DNA of 64,000 bases, taken from assembly GCA_963978895.1 (NCBI GenBank), contig OZ022241.1, forward strand, positions 9,864,856 through 9,928,855, given 5' to 3'. Positions within the stretch are counted from its first letter, which is position 1. The number at the start of each line of letters is the position of its first letter. The stretch is from Erpobdella octoculata. Lineage: Eukaryota; Annelida; Clitellata; Hirudinida; Erpobdellidae. Below are positions 44,458 to 54,393 of the stretch, piece after piece. The translations under genes and the position numbers were made by a program. The notes under the pieces are model-generated. The model worked only from the letters and a program-made list of their open reading frames with translations. It searched no databases and had not been told where the DNA came from.

Positions 44458-44549
<92 letters not shown>

Positions 44550-45448
44550 GTTCTACTAGGAATCGAACCCACGTGTCTACGGCAACACCGCCTCGCCTAA
44601 ATGCAAGCGCTCTTACCAACTGAGCCACCGACCATCACCAAAAAATGATGGCTAGAAGTCTCAGTCTTTCGGAGCTACTTAACATTAGACTACGACTATG
44701 ATAGGTTCAGAACTCCTTACTTCGGCTCGACTCGACAGCTAGTCTGCTGCCAGATAGGTAATTTTTTTGCGAAGTGAAACACTGCGTTGAAATGTTTCAA
44801 GAGCCTACAAATAGGATGACTAACTGTCACCACAAGTAACGCAAATATTTATAAGACTCTACTAGGAATCGAACCCACGTGTCTACGGCAACACCGCCTC
44901 GCCTAAATGCAAGCGCTCTTACCAACTGAGCCACCGACCATCACCAAAAAATGATGGCTAGAAGTCTCAGTCTTTCGGAGCTACTTAACATTAGACTACG
45001 ACTATGATAGGTTCAGAACTCCTTACTTCGGCTCGACTCGACAGCTAGTCTGCTGCCAGATAGGTAATTTTTTTGCGAAGTGAAACACTGCGTTGAAATG
45101 TTTCAAGAGCCTACAAATAGGATGACTAACTGTCACCACAAGTAACGCAAATATTTATAAGACTCTACTAGGAATCGAACCCACGTGTCTACGGCAACAC
45201 CGCCTCGCCTAAATGCAAGCGCTCTTACCAACTGAGCCACCGACCATCACCAAAAAATGATGGCTAGAAGTCTCAGTCTTTCGGAGCTACTTAACATTAG
45301 ACTACGACTATGATAGGTTCAGAACTCCTTACTTCGGCTCGACTCGACAGCTAGTCTGCTGCCAGATAGGTAATTTTTTTGCGAAGTGAAACACTGCGTT
45401 GAAATGTTTCAAGAGCCTACAAATAGGATGACTAACTGTCACCACAAG

Positions 45449-45510
<62 letters not shown>

Positions 45511-46730
45511 GCGGAAAAGCGACCGGGAACGCGACGGGAACGGGAAAGCGGAGAAGGAAACGGGAGCGAAAGAGACAAACATTAGAAAAACCTCTAAAAT
45601 CCCCGGGCAACGCCGGGTGCCCCCGCTAGTATATAATTAACAAATAAGTCGCTAAACGTGTTGCTTAGCGCTAAATTCCAGAACGACTGGACCAAATGCT
45701 ACGAAATTTTGGCACACCATGGTACTCATTAAGGAAAAGGTTTTTTATCTATTTCGTTAAAAATCTACTCATTATTTGGTTTTTGTATCATGGATATCCC
45801 TGTTTTTTTCAATGCTTTTATTTAACTTTACTCGTCTCCCTGTTTGTTTGTTTGTTTGTCTGTGGTGATCAAATCCTAGAAACAAAAATTCACTCACTTT
45901 TCGACAACCAAGAGCTCTAAAACTTTCAGGAAAGCTTTATTCTGGATGACAATACATGAATTGAATGTTTCCGACATGAATTAGGCCTTAAATCAATTGA
46001 AATTAATCAAATCAAATTAATCAAGTTGTTTATGTATAAGTCGCCAGAGGTCCAACATAATTAAACAGTACGGTTGTTTATTTATAAGTCCCCAGATGTC
46101 CAAAATAATTAACCAGTACGGATGTTTATGCATAAATCGAAAATTAAATCAATTAAAATTAATGAAATCAAATTAATCAAGTTGACCGTTGCAGATAAAC
46201 GCAAATTCGACTAATATTCATTTGCATAGAGCTTTCAGAATAGCTGTATTCTCGATAACAATATATGAATGAAGTGTTTTAGATAAAAACTAATCCATAT
46301 ATTGAGTTAAATTTATGAATTTTGATTTCATATGAAAGGAATAAACTATATACAAGATTGAGCGTAACGGTTGTTTTAGATTACTACAGCGACTAGAATC
46401 GTCCTGCGGCCTCGGTGGCCTCGTCGTCGACTGGTTTCGATCATACCTTACCAATCGCCTGTCTTACGTAAGACACTGCAACTCATCTTCACCACTTTCA
46501 TCCTCCGACTGCGGTGTCCCACAGGGTTCCGTCTTGGGCCCACTTCTTTTCTTTTTGTACACGGAGGGGATTGTGGCGGTGGTGGCTAAGCGGTACAGCG
46601 TTCGCCTGTCATCTTGTAGGTCGGCGGTTCGAATCTCACTGGCGTCACCATCGTAGCTCCCTTAAGCAAGGAGTTTACACGCATTGCTCAGGTTGAGTGT
46701 CTCGCGGGGTTAACAACTCCTTTCACTAAC

Positions 46731-46774
<44 letters not shown>

Positions 46775-48298
46775 ACCCCCAAAAACACCATCTCAACTAT
46801 CATCTCTACGCCGACGACACCCGGGCATTGCCTTCCGGACCAGACCGCAGAATTGTCTGCAAAGATGTCCGTTTGTGTCGCGGACGTCGGTCGTTGGCTA
46901 TCACGGAGTCATTTGCAACTCAACCCGGATAAATCTGAGGTTTTGTGGTGTTCGTCAAAGCGTCTCCTTCACCAAATTCCAAATAACCCCATCAACATCT
47001 GTAATGTTAACATCAGCCACTCATCCGCAGTTAGAAATCTCGGTATCTTCCTAGACTCTGACCTCTCCATGCGGTCACATGTTTCCAGTACTGTCCGCTC
47101 ATGCTTCTCCATCCTCAGGCAGATCAGGAGTGTGAGCAGATCTCTACCCATCCTTGAAAGGAAAACCCTCGTGACTGCCCTCATTTTTCCACGGACCGAC
47201 TACTGCAATTCAGCACTTGTCGGTTTACCGAACTTCCAACTCAACCGGCTCCAGACCGTCATCAACATCGCCGCTAAGATGATAACCAACAGCAGGAAGT
47301 ATGACCACGTGACAACTATTCTCCAAGAACTCCACTTATCTGTAATTCCTTCCGGAAAGAATAGCTTACAAAGTTGCGCTGCTCGTGTTCAAGTGTTTGC
47401 ATGAAAATGGTCCGTGTTATCTCAGTGAAGACCTTCAACTAACCAGCTCTGTCACCTGCCGCAGGAGACTCAGATCTTCGTCTTCTGGAGAACTCGTCGT
47501 GCCCACCTCTCGTCGAGCAAAACTTGGCGACAGATGCTTTGGAGTCATTGGTCCCAGGGCCTGGAACGACCTTCCGACATCACTTAGGCTCACAGCATCA
47601 GAAGCGGAGTTCCGTGAAAGGCTGAAAACACTTCTTTTCACAAAATCTTTTGGAGTACATTAATAGTCAGTGGCTCCGAAGTTCACTTGACCGTGGCGCC
47701 ACTTAAAAGATTCTTTTCAAATAAATAAAAAAAAATTCAAATAAATTCAAAAATTTTAGTTCGTTGACTCAGATAAAAAGGCAAATAAAAGCATTTTATA
47801 AAATTATTTTTTATCCTTACTTGTTTAGACTTAATTCTGTTTTACTTGTTCATCACACTTATTATACATCACTTCACTCCAAAAAGAAACAATTTAAGTT
47901 AAAGACAATATGCTTAGATTTTCTCTTCCGCTCGCACCTTCATGCATGCTAAATAACCAGCCGGAAAAGTTTGGCTCCCCACCTCCCCTGAAAAATCTGA
48001 AATGACACAAAGCACCAATAAGTCTTTGATCCCAAAAAACAGGCTATGCGTCTGTTAATAATTAATAATAATATTGAAGTATTTAATAATTTCTCTGAAA
48101 ACAGAGGTCACCCTCCAGCCCTTCGACGAAAACAACCAAAACAGATGCTGGATAATGTACGGGCAAGTGATCTGCATGAGACACAAACAAGATCACGTGC
48201 TTGACGTACTGGGTGACAGCAACATATCAGGAGCGAAGGTTGGTGTGTGGACATACCATGGCAAGCCTAATCAGTGCTGGCGCCAGGAATTCGTCTAA
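35061..48298 (+). CDS. Two-domain beta-trefoil (ricin-B-type) lectin, copy A, 265 aa
   Basis: Exons 35061-35259, 37498-37696, 37789-37994 and 48105-48298 total 798 nt with matched phases (1, 2, 1). The ATG has a strong context (AACCACCATG). There is no signal peptide, so the protein is cytosolic or released unconventionally. The sequence holds six QxW-like repeats: DYQIWYED, QTQQWKVENG, NQLWEV, NQHWYEDRTG, NRCWIMYG and NQCWRQEF. They form two trefoils (about residues 1-132 and 133-265), each encoded by two exons. ISEMNGKALDV and GKPNQCWRQ fit carbohydrate-binding trefoils of the R40/EUL and ricin-B type. There is no catalytic toxin chain, only lectin domains. Intron 3 is 10.1 kb and full of transposons, so expression may be affected. 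Sugar specificity cannot be read from the sequence. Confidence 0.88.
35552..35884 (+). mobile_element. tRNA-derived SINE with (ATTTAC)n tail
   Basis: The head GCGCCATAGCACAGTGGTGA and GTGGGTTCAAATCTC look like A and B boxes. The body has the TTCCGTTGAGCAAGGAATT block, then a 200-bp unique part. The tail ACATTTACATTTACATTTAC matches that of the SINE at 13191-13400. It lies in intron 1 of lectin copy A. Confidence 0.75.
36335..36560 (+). repeat. Dispersed repeat (same family as 9430-9945)
   Basis: AAAGATGTTCAAATTAGGG, GTTTCAGCTTCCTATCTAGT and ACAGAGAAAGCCACACACA match the copy at 9430-9945 in order. It lies in intron 1 of lectin copy A. Confidence 0.6.
38395..38620 (+). mobile_element. Helitron-family outer arm with (ATGT)n
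   Basis: A (GTAT)n run (38395-38470), then ATGCATTGCTACACCATTC, CATCCGATCGTAATGAAAT and AATGAGCGGAGCGGGTGAG, then a short AT run. The order is that of the arms at 8198-8341. No CTAG end is attached here. Confidence 0.55.
38910..41789 (-). CDS. LINE ORF2: endonuclease-reverse transcriptase, about 959 aa
   Basis: The first ATG is at 41789; the frame opens three codons earlier. The N-terminal APE-type endonuclease shows LIIYRSPNSG, IIGDFNFPNVDW and GKSDHCVLNF. The reverse transcriptase shows ITPVYKKGDKNTASNYRPVS, YTDFEKAFDRVSH, GVPQGSVLGPLLYIIYVNDM and FMYADDAKIF with the catalytic YADD. The C-terminal part has RLEYAVSVWSPWKKKDIEAI and RVQKRATKMVK, typical of the CR1/Jockey superfamily. There is no internal stop over 2.9 kb, so the enzyme could still be made. 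Confidence 0.92.
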   Translation of the reverse strand: MYSNVDCITNKMSEIRLLVDTDDVTKDILIFTEVNAKYYVNEFIESEFWINNFNLHSYNFMKKGFRGIFCYVRYDIKCQIINLGIDFNEYMCIKIDENPDIFILIIYRSPNSGRENNNNLFLLLEAFQSKKGVKLIIGDFNFPNVDWKNNTYKSNFKSSEDKLINFLNNNFLTQLIKESTRCRGSQKQSILDLLLVEDVDLIKNLVYNSPLGKSDHCVLNFSFIRNFYKSKTINNISKFDFNSGKYNLMNDYLIENLYCDESEINNNVASKDSVNNMWHYFCQVMNEAIRNYIPVIDADRILRFKCHKRKLPKNVVEQCRTKNKLWKKFIRTRDNNIFAEFKNIRNKLRKSINKIKEAETLKLAKKIKTNPKVFWQHINKNRNCQTKLEYMIKTDINGSATTITCDVDMANCLAEFFKSVYISNDSREISPTINNNIIVHIMEEVIINKYAVENKINKLNKYKSAGPDNIFSRVLIECKNSISSYLSNLYNKSLQAQMVPDDWKYTIITPVYKKGDKNTASNYRPVSLSCICCKLLESLIKDELIIHFDRNKLLDYRQYGFTRGKSTTIQLLKLMDMWSSALDKGETIDVVYTDFEKAFDRVSHAKLIDKLENYGVNGGLINWIKDYLTNRTSSVRVNNSTSNRFKVTSGVPQGSVLGPLLYIIYVNDMFEIVKNNSAELFMYADDAKIFKTIKSSDDRLILQSCLNSLGDWSKKWEIKLNAGKCVAVRYGRQLDDRRLYNIEGVELNFLDKIKDLGVTFQSSLTFVDHIYETIKKCFSLLGIISRNFKDLTKDSFILIYKALVRSRLEYAVSVWSPWKKKDIEAIERVQKRATKMVKACKGLKYEDRLRILKLPCLKYRRLRGDLIMLYNFIQDKEGRLCFPNIKISEERRTRGHKFKLETQRFNGNCRKYFFLTRSTAIWNNLPSKIIEADQVNEFKRLIDCHFEISNIMYNYKKDF
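41804..42775 (-). pseudogene. LINE ORF1 with one nonsense codon
   Basis: The frame starts at ATG 42775 (MPPKNKKEICLENP) and runs to the stop at 41804, 324 codons, with one in-frame TAA at 42686-42688. That stop falls right after a cysteine-rich LCDCCL stretch, where a zinc-finger-like head would be expected. Downstream the frame is open for 293 codons. It is rich in Lys and Glu, with coiled-coil-like IEIKELILKIDNL and a conserved-looking NNILLYRVAEL...AIFRLGAKSDKIRPILVKF block that resembles the RNA-binding part of L1/CR1 ORF1 proteins. A downstream ATG could yield a shortened protein. Confidence 0.75.
42776..43521. other. LINE 5' flank, unassigned
   Basis: It probably includes the LINE 5' UTR; the boundary is not visible. 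Three 19-bp direct copies of TCTAACTTCGAAATTATTC-type sequence lie at 42968-43031. The rest is AT-rich. Confidence 0.4.
43530..44256. mobile_element. 727-bp non-autonomous hAT-like element, complete
   Basis: The ends TAGAGAGTGACACGG and CCGTGTCACTCTCTA are inverted copies. The exact 8-bp duplication CTCTGAAG is at 43522-43529 and 44257-44264. The left subterminal part has many ACCGCGGT motifs (43550-43600). The right part has a GGGGATGGGGACA minisatellite (44120-44230). No transposase. A second, right-truncated copy lies at 57566-58330 in a GEMIN5 intron. Confidence 0.85.
44257..44460 (+). mobile_element. Possible Penelope-like element 5' fragment
   Basis: CTGAAGATGACTGTAGTCG followed by AAAC (44258-44280) resembles the hammerhead-ribozyme-like core reported for Penelope-like elements. 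50 nt later an ATG (44331) starts a frame MDSSLRRKIKHFEQFIKKV...LREGILPKYI, similar in pattern to the N-terminal tethers of such elements. The frame runs into an (AT)n tract at 44461, so it is truncated. The family call is tentative. Confidence 0.4.
44461..44549. repeat. (AT)n microsatellite, left flank of tRNA-like array
   Basis: A pure TA run of about 87 bp that ends in AATGTTCTACTAGG, the start of the tandem array. Confidence 0.95.
44553..45449 (-). repeat. Tandem array, three 306-bp units with tRNA-like head
   Basis: Units start at 44553, 44859 and 45165 (CTACTAGGAATCGAACCC) and look identical base for base; the third ends at 45449 where (AT)n begins. On the minus strand each unit holds a tRNA-like sequence of about 80 nt (minus 44632-44553, 44938-44859, 45244-45165). 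This has A box TGGCTCAGTTGGTAAGAGCG, a stem-forming long variable-arm-like GGCGGTGTTGCC, and B box GGGTTCGATTCC. D-arm pairs form (GCTC/GAGC), but the anticodon loop is 6 nt and the T stem is poor. I therefore read it as tRNA-derived (class II, Leu/Ser-like) rather than a working tRNA gene. Confidence 0.8.
45450..45509. repeat. (AT)n microsatellite, right flank of tRNA-like array
   Basis: A pure TA run of about 60 bp from CACAAGTA|ATATAT to ATATAC. Confidence 0.95.
45510..45629 (+). mobile_element. Helitron-type 3' end
   Basis: A purine-rich minisatellite (GCGACCGGGAACGCGACGGG), then CCCGGGCAACGCCGGG foldback (45602-45617), then CTAG at 45626-45629 followed by T. It is the same end as at 9190, preceded by an (AT)n tract as there. 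Confidence 0.6.
45650..46382 (+). repeat. Dispersed repeat, left part, split by a LINE
   Basis: It reads GTTTGTCTGTGGTGATCAAA, GACATGAATTAGGCC and GATTGAGCGTAACGG, the complement of the uninterrupted copy at 33690-34190. It resumes at 47748 (CAAAAATTTTAGTTCGTTGA). It includes an internal tandem part (46025-46140, GTTTATGTATAAGTCGCCAG type). Confidence 0.7.
46383..47747 (+). pseudogene. Truncated L2-like LINE, frameshifted
   Basis: It starts inside the reverse transcriptase: CGLGGLVVDWFRSYLTNRLS, DCGVPQGSVLGPLLFFLY. After a nested SINE it continues with HLNYHLYADDT, LQLNPDKSEVLW, RNLGIFLDSDLSMRSHV, RTDYCNSALVGLP, VFKCLHENGP and FGVIGPRAWNDLP. At least two frame changes (near 46850 and 47390) make it a pseudogene. 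The 3' end is an AAATAAATAAAAAAAAATTC tail. Confidence 0.85.
46576..46772 (+). mobile_element. tRNA-derived SINE with poly(A) tail inside the LINE
   Basis: The head GGTGGCTAAGCGGTACAGCG and GGCGGTTCGAATCTC, the body block CTCCCTTAAGCAAGGAGTT, then 39 A residues (46734-46772). It lies between the FLY and YADD motifs of the LINE reverse transcriptase, so it inserted after the LINE. The intact boxes and long pure A tail indicate a young insertion. Confidence 0.85.
47748..48104. other. Right part of split repeat and end of lectin A intron 3
   Basis: The dispersed repeat resumes to about 47830 (GACTCAGATAAAAAGGCAAAT). The rest is unremarkable intron up to the acceptor AACAG at 48104. Confidence 0.6.
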
Positions 48299-48421
48299 AG
48301 AAAGAATACAACAGTAACTTCTTCCAAAACAAATCATTCTTCATCTTATTTTTAATATTTGCTTTAAATGCTTTATCAAATTTCTTGAAAGACTTTAATA
48401 TTTTCAATTATAAAAGATGTT

Positions 48422-48427
48422 AATAAA
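48422..48427 (+). promoter_or_regulatory. Poly(A) signal of lectin copy A
   Basis: AATAAA, 124 nt after the stop codon. The aligned position in copy B reads TATAAA (54395-54400). Confidence 0.6.
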
Positions 48428-48589
48428 TGTTTATTAACTCAGAATTAAATTTGTATTTGTTACTCAACATTTAAAAACTTTTTGAAGCTATTGAAATCAA
48501 TATCGTTTAACAGCAATTAAGCCTAGGAAACAATTCCTATCAGCCTTTATTTCTGCTGTGCGATAAGCCTCACGCACTTTCGTTTATCT

Positions 48590-48960
48590 CATATTTCTCC
48601 TTCTTTTGTTATTCTGTACTGGCTACCTCTTATATGTAGAAGGATTTTCAAAATATGCCTTTTTATGTTTAAATTTAAAATCGCACTTCTCCGTCATATT
48701 TAAAATATATTATTATAACTCCCCATAAGTTAGTTTTGAGATCTTCTGTTGTTTACCTACTCTCTCATTAAAGCACTCTTTTGCCAAACGCTCTTTTTCT
48801 TACACTGGTTCCTTTCTCTGTAATTTTTTTCCACCTTTTCTCACTAAGCCTTCGTCTCTCATTTCTTTACGCCATGAGCTAAAAACCTTCCATTTTGGTC
48901 AATTCGTAGCCTAGCGTTCTTGAACACCTTTTCTAAAAAAACGCTATATAAATTACTGAA
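48590..48960 (+). pseudogene. Decayed L2-like LINE 3' end
   Basis: YWLPLICRRIFKICLFMFK (about 48616) matches the LHWLPVRERI-type block near the end of L2-like proteins. The 3' end AAAACGCTATATAAATTACTG (48930s) matches the GCGCTATATAAA end at 31166. Frames are broken. Confidence 0.5.
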
Positions 48961-49546
48961 ATGGTGAAATGTTTAGGAATTTCGTTTTTTTAAACCATTT
49001 CATTGCAAAAATTATTTCAAATAAAATTTCAAAAAACATTTTGACCTTCACCCGCAGGTCCAGCCAAATAAAAGTTGAAAATTACATTTTCATCTATATA
49101 TGTAAAATGTAGCAGTGCCCGTAGCGGCTTCGCTCGCATAAAATTAGAGAATTTGAACCGTGCATACATAGTAGAGTACTGCACGGATCAATTTTCTAGG
49201 TCTCGGCTCGACCCGTCAACAACTTGGCCTAGCCCGTTTCAAAAACCGAAATTCCTGGCCCGGCACGGCCCGTCTAATATGGGCCCGGCCCGTTTTTACA
49301 GGCCTAGAAGTTCTATATACTTGATGACAAACTTCGGCCGTCCCACCTTGACTTCAGGTTTAACCCTGAAATCACTAAAATGTCTATATACTTGGTTAAA
49401 AATCTCGGCCCGTCCCACCTTGATTTAAGGTTTGGGCAGGGCCGTATGAAGACCCTAAAATAACGGCTTGGCCCGTCCGTCCGGTGATAAACTGAACTCA
49501 TCTACTTTTAAACGGTACAAAACCTCAAAATAATAATTTTCACGTC
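48961..49546. repeat. GC-rich dispersed repeat and AT-rich gap
   Basis: 49165-49500 has CGGCTCGACCCG, GGCCCGGCCCG and two GGCCCGTCCCACCTTGA-type copies, the same family as 1090-1300. The AGTGCCCGTAGCGGCTTCGC block at 49112 looks like another transposon end. No gene. Confidence 0.45.
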
Positions 49547-50330
49547 TGTAGCATTTACAGTTTTTGATTAGCAGTTATTTTAAAATCAAATAACCCTTTT
49601 TCCACTTCACATTTGAGGTCCTGGAAACCAAATTTTCAAAAAATGGTGAAACACGTATATCATTATTTTTAAAGTAGAAACTAAATACTAATTTTACTTT
49701 TGTAGCATTTACAGTTTTTGAGTAGCAGTTACTTTAAAAACCAAGTAACCCTATTTTCCACCCCATATTTGAAGTCCTGGAAACCAAATTTTTAAAAAAT
49801 GGTAAAACACGTATATCATTATTTCTGGAGTAGAAACCAAATACTAATTTTTACTCTTGTAGCATCTACAGTTTTCGAGTAGCAGTTACATTAAAAACCA
49901 AATAACCTTATTTTCCACCCCACATTTGAGGTCCTGGAAACCAAATTTTTAAAAATGGTAAAACACGTATATCTTTATTTTTAGAATAAAAACTAAATAC
50001 TAATTTTTACATTTGTGGTATTTACAGTTTTTGAGTAGCAGTTACTTTAAAAACCAAGTAACCCTATTTTCCACCCCACATTTGAAGTCCTGGAAACCAA
50101 ATTTTCAGAAAATGCTAAAACACGTATTTCATTATTTTTGGAGTAGAAACTAAAACTAATTTTTACTCCTGTAGCATTCACAGTTTTTGAGTAGCACCTA
50201 CTTTAAAAACCAAATAACCTAATTTTCCAACCCACATTTGAGGTCCGGGAAACCGAATTTTCAAAAAATGGTGAAATAAGTATCTTTTTATTTTTCAAGA
50301 AGAATCCATATACCAAATTTCAAAATCTCC
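49547..50330. repeat. Tandem satellite, five copies of about 156 bp
   Basis: TGTAGCATTTACAGTTTTTG-type starts lie at 49547, 49701, 49858, 50014 and 50170 (spacing 154-157). Each unit contains TCCACCCCACATTTGAGGTC, CTGGAAACCAAATTTT and AAAACACGTATATCATTATT. Units are about 85-90% alike. No coding role. Confidence 0.9.
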
Positions 50331-51015
<685 letters not shown>

Positions 51016-51121
51016 TAGTTTTATACAACAATCTGCTTCAACTTGGATACTAAATTTTAACAAAATCGACATGTAAATACACAATATTTTCTTTCTTAAC
51101 AAAACTCAGTGGTCGTTCAGT

Positions 51122-51744
<623 letters not shown>

Positions 51745-51904
51745 GAGTGATAGTTGTATGGCCATAAAATGGGTCAAATCAAGAATACAAAATTTGTCCC
51801 TTGACAGTCAAACAAGCGAGGCTGATCTAAAACGTGTACAAAAATACTGCAGCATGCCAGTGCTTGTTTGCATGCATGCATGTTAATGCTTTCGTCCACG
51901 TGAT

Positions 51905-51971
51905 TATAAAAAGCGAGAAGCACATCATCTTTCAGTGCACAGATCCGCTTTGCTGTTCATCTCACTTCAAA
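51905..51971 (+). promoter_or_regulatory. Promoter and non-coding first exon, lectin copy B
   Basis: TATAAAA (51905-51911), then AGCGAGAAGCACATC, GCTTTGCTGTTCAT and a GTTAGT donor at 51972. It is homologous to 34680-34734 of copy A. The likely acceptor is CCTTAG before TGACCGGAAACCACCATG (52243-52263). Confidence 0.65.
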
Positions 51972-52260
51972 GTTAGTCTTTTTCTAAAAAAAAAACTTAA
52001 TACGTTTTGGACTAGCGGTTTTTTGTACATTTTTATGAAAATTAATAAAAATATTTTATTTCTCATATTGATATGTTAGTATAGTTATTAAAAGTAGGTA
52101 ATTAGATCAATTCATTTCAAATTTGTTTTATGTTTAATAAAATCTTGAAGGTATTGTTAATAATTATTTGAAGTTAGATTAGATTAACTCATGCGTGTAC
52201 CTACTCAATCGTTAAACAGGTGCTGGTACTATATTAATTCCTTAGTGACCGGAAACCACC

Positions 52261-54234
52261 ATGCCAGAGGGTAAGTACTTCATCCTGATCAGCAAACACT
52301 GCAGTCTCTCCTTGGGCACTCAGGGTAATGCAAATGACGAAGGAATTTTAGCAGTTCTGTGCGACAGAAATGAAATGGATGACTATCAAGTTTGGTATGA
52401 AGATATTGCTACTGGAACTATAAGATCAAAGGCAAACGATTTGTGTCTGACTGCTGTTGGTTAGTGTAGTGTCAACTAATTGTTTTTATAGCAATAACTA
52501 CACATTTAATCTATTTCGATGTTATTATTCTTACCTAATGTATTGATACAATTTTCACAAAGGGCTTCTCGAAGCTCATTGTTCAACGATGAGTGGAAGT
52601 AAGTTATGATGTCAATCCAAGAAATATTTACCAGCTGATTAGATTATTGCAGCTCTGACTGTAGACATACGAGCCGGGGTGGTAGAATTTAAATACCTTG
52701 GTGGAGGGGTCGTGTTTTATTTGCCCCTAATAATTTGATCCACGACAATTTTGAGTACCTAATATGATGACTTTCTTGTCTGAACTTCTCCATAGGAGTA
52801 CATTCATAAATACACTTGAATAAACGATAGCATACAATTTAAATAATGAACGCCATATTTTTTTACGAAATTGATGTTTACGATTCAGTGCTAGAATGCG
52901 ATTAGTCGCTCAATAGTCGACAAAACATTATTTTTACGGATAATTAGCTATATGAGCTCACTATTCTAGCAAGCTTATGAAATGTGATTGGATTGATAAG
53001 AACGATTTGGTGGCCGGTCAATAGATGAAGCTAGTCAGATACAGGTAGCTGCTTATCAGGTGCAGCAAGTTCGATGTATCGCATGCAATTCTAAGCAGAC
53101 AACCCATTTGATGGACACGATATCACTCCACGCTGTACAAATGCAATATACAATGCGCTGCCTTATCTATGTATAAATGCAACTTCAGGTGTCTGTATTT
53201 TTTGGATTATTTTGAACAATATTTTACTTTTATTTCAACAAATCGCTTATTTTTCCAGATGGAGAAAATCTACTCAGGCTGTATCTCTGCAGGCCTGGCG
53301 ATCAAACGCAACAGTGGAAAGCAGAGAATGAAGTTGTCCATCACAGAAATGATACCAATAAAGTATTGGACATCGTCGCAGGAAGAAGTGACTGTGGTGC
53401 TGAAATATGCTGCTGGGATTTCCACGGAGGAAGCAATCAGCTGTGGGAGGTCGTTTAGTAAGTTCCTTGTGATTTATTGCTTATATGATGTACGCGATTG
53501 CGTGCGGGCGTAGCTTATTGCAGGCTCCTATCATTATCATCGACAGTTCAGCATCTCTGTCACTATATTGATTTTTCATCTTTCAGTCTACAGCCGAAAA
53601 TGTTCTACATAATCAGCGAAATGAACGGCAAGGCACTGGATGTGGAGAGATGTAACATTAGACCAGGAGCCAGCGTTATTTTATGGGACAAAAAAACAGG
53701 CAATGATGTCACCAATCAGCACTGGTACGAAGATAGGAATGGCTACATTAGATCGGCTCTCAACGACTTTGCTTTTGACGGATCTCAGAAAGGTTAAACA
53801 TAACAATAATTAATAAATTGTTGAAACTTGTAATTACTTAAACGAATACCGAATAATGTTTACGAACTTTATCTCATGGATATATTTTATCAAAGCTTCT
53901 AACAAGTTTCAACCCAAGAATAACAATTTCATATAGGTACATCACAAAGCAACCTATATCCAGGGCCTACTAAGAACGTATGATAGAAAATCGTCTACTC
54001 ATTAATATTTAAACATTCAATGATTTTTCTATCGAAACAGAGGTGACCCTTCAGCCCTTCGACGAAAACAACCAAAACAGGTGCTGGATAATATATGGTC
54101 ACATGATCTGCATGAGACACAAACAAGACCAAGTGCTTGACGTACTGGGTGACAACAACGAATCAGGTGCAAAAGTTGGTGTGTGGACATACCATGGCAA
54201 GCCTAATCAAAGATGGCGCCAGGAATTCGTCTAA
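52261..54234 (+). CDS. Two-domain beta-trefoil (ricin-B-type) lectin, copy B, 265 aa
   Basis: Exons 52261-52459, 53259-53457, 53587-53792 and 54041-54234: the same exon lengths (199, 199, 206, 194) and phases as copy A. All six trefoil repeats are present (DYQVWYED, QTQQWKAENE, NQLWEV, NQHWYEDRNG, NRCWIIYG, NQRWRQEF). Copy B has NQRW where copy A has NQCW, and CRPGDQ where copy A has YRAGDQ. Introns are compact (799, 129 and 248 bp). Exons are near 90% identical to copy A while introns have diverged, so this is a fairly recent tandem duplication. With short introns and an intact promoter it is the better candidate for expression. The sugar ligand is unknown. Confidence 0.9.
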
Positions 54235-54393
54235 AGAAAGAATACAGCAGTAACTTGTTCTAAATTCGTCCAAAGAAAAAATACAGCAGTAACTTGTTTA
54301 AAGTAACTCTGTTTTTAATATGTGCTTTAAATGTTTGATCAGATCCCTTGAAAGACTTTAATTCTTTTAAATATAAACGCTTCTGATAGAAAT

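Noticed and set aside
44553..45244. Functional tRNA genes on the minus strand (three copies)
   Set aside because: A and B boxes are good, but the anticodon loop is one base short and the T stem is mispaired, so a tRNA-derived repeat is more likely.
53169..53513. Frame across lectin copy B exon 2 (MEKIYSGCISAGLAIKRN...)
   Set aside because: Wrong frame of a real exon; the true frame (GENLLRLYL...NQLWEV) has matching splice phases and trefoil motifs.
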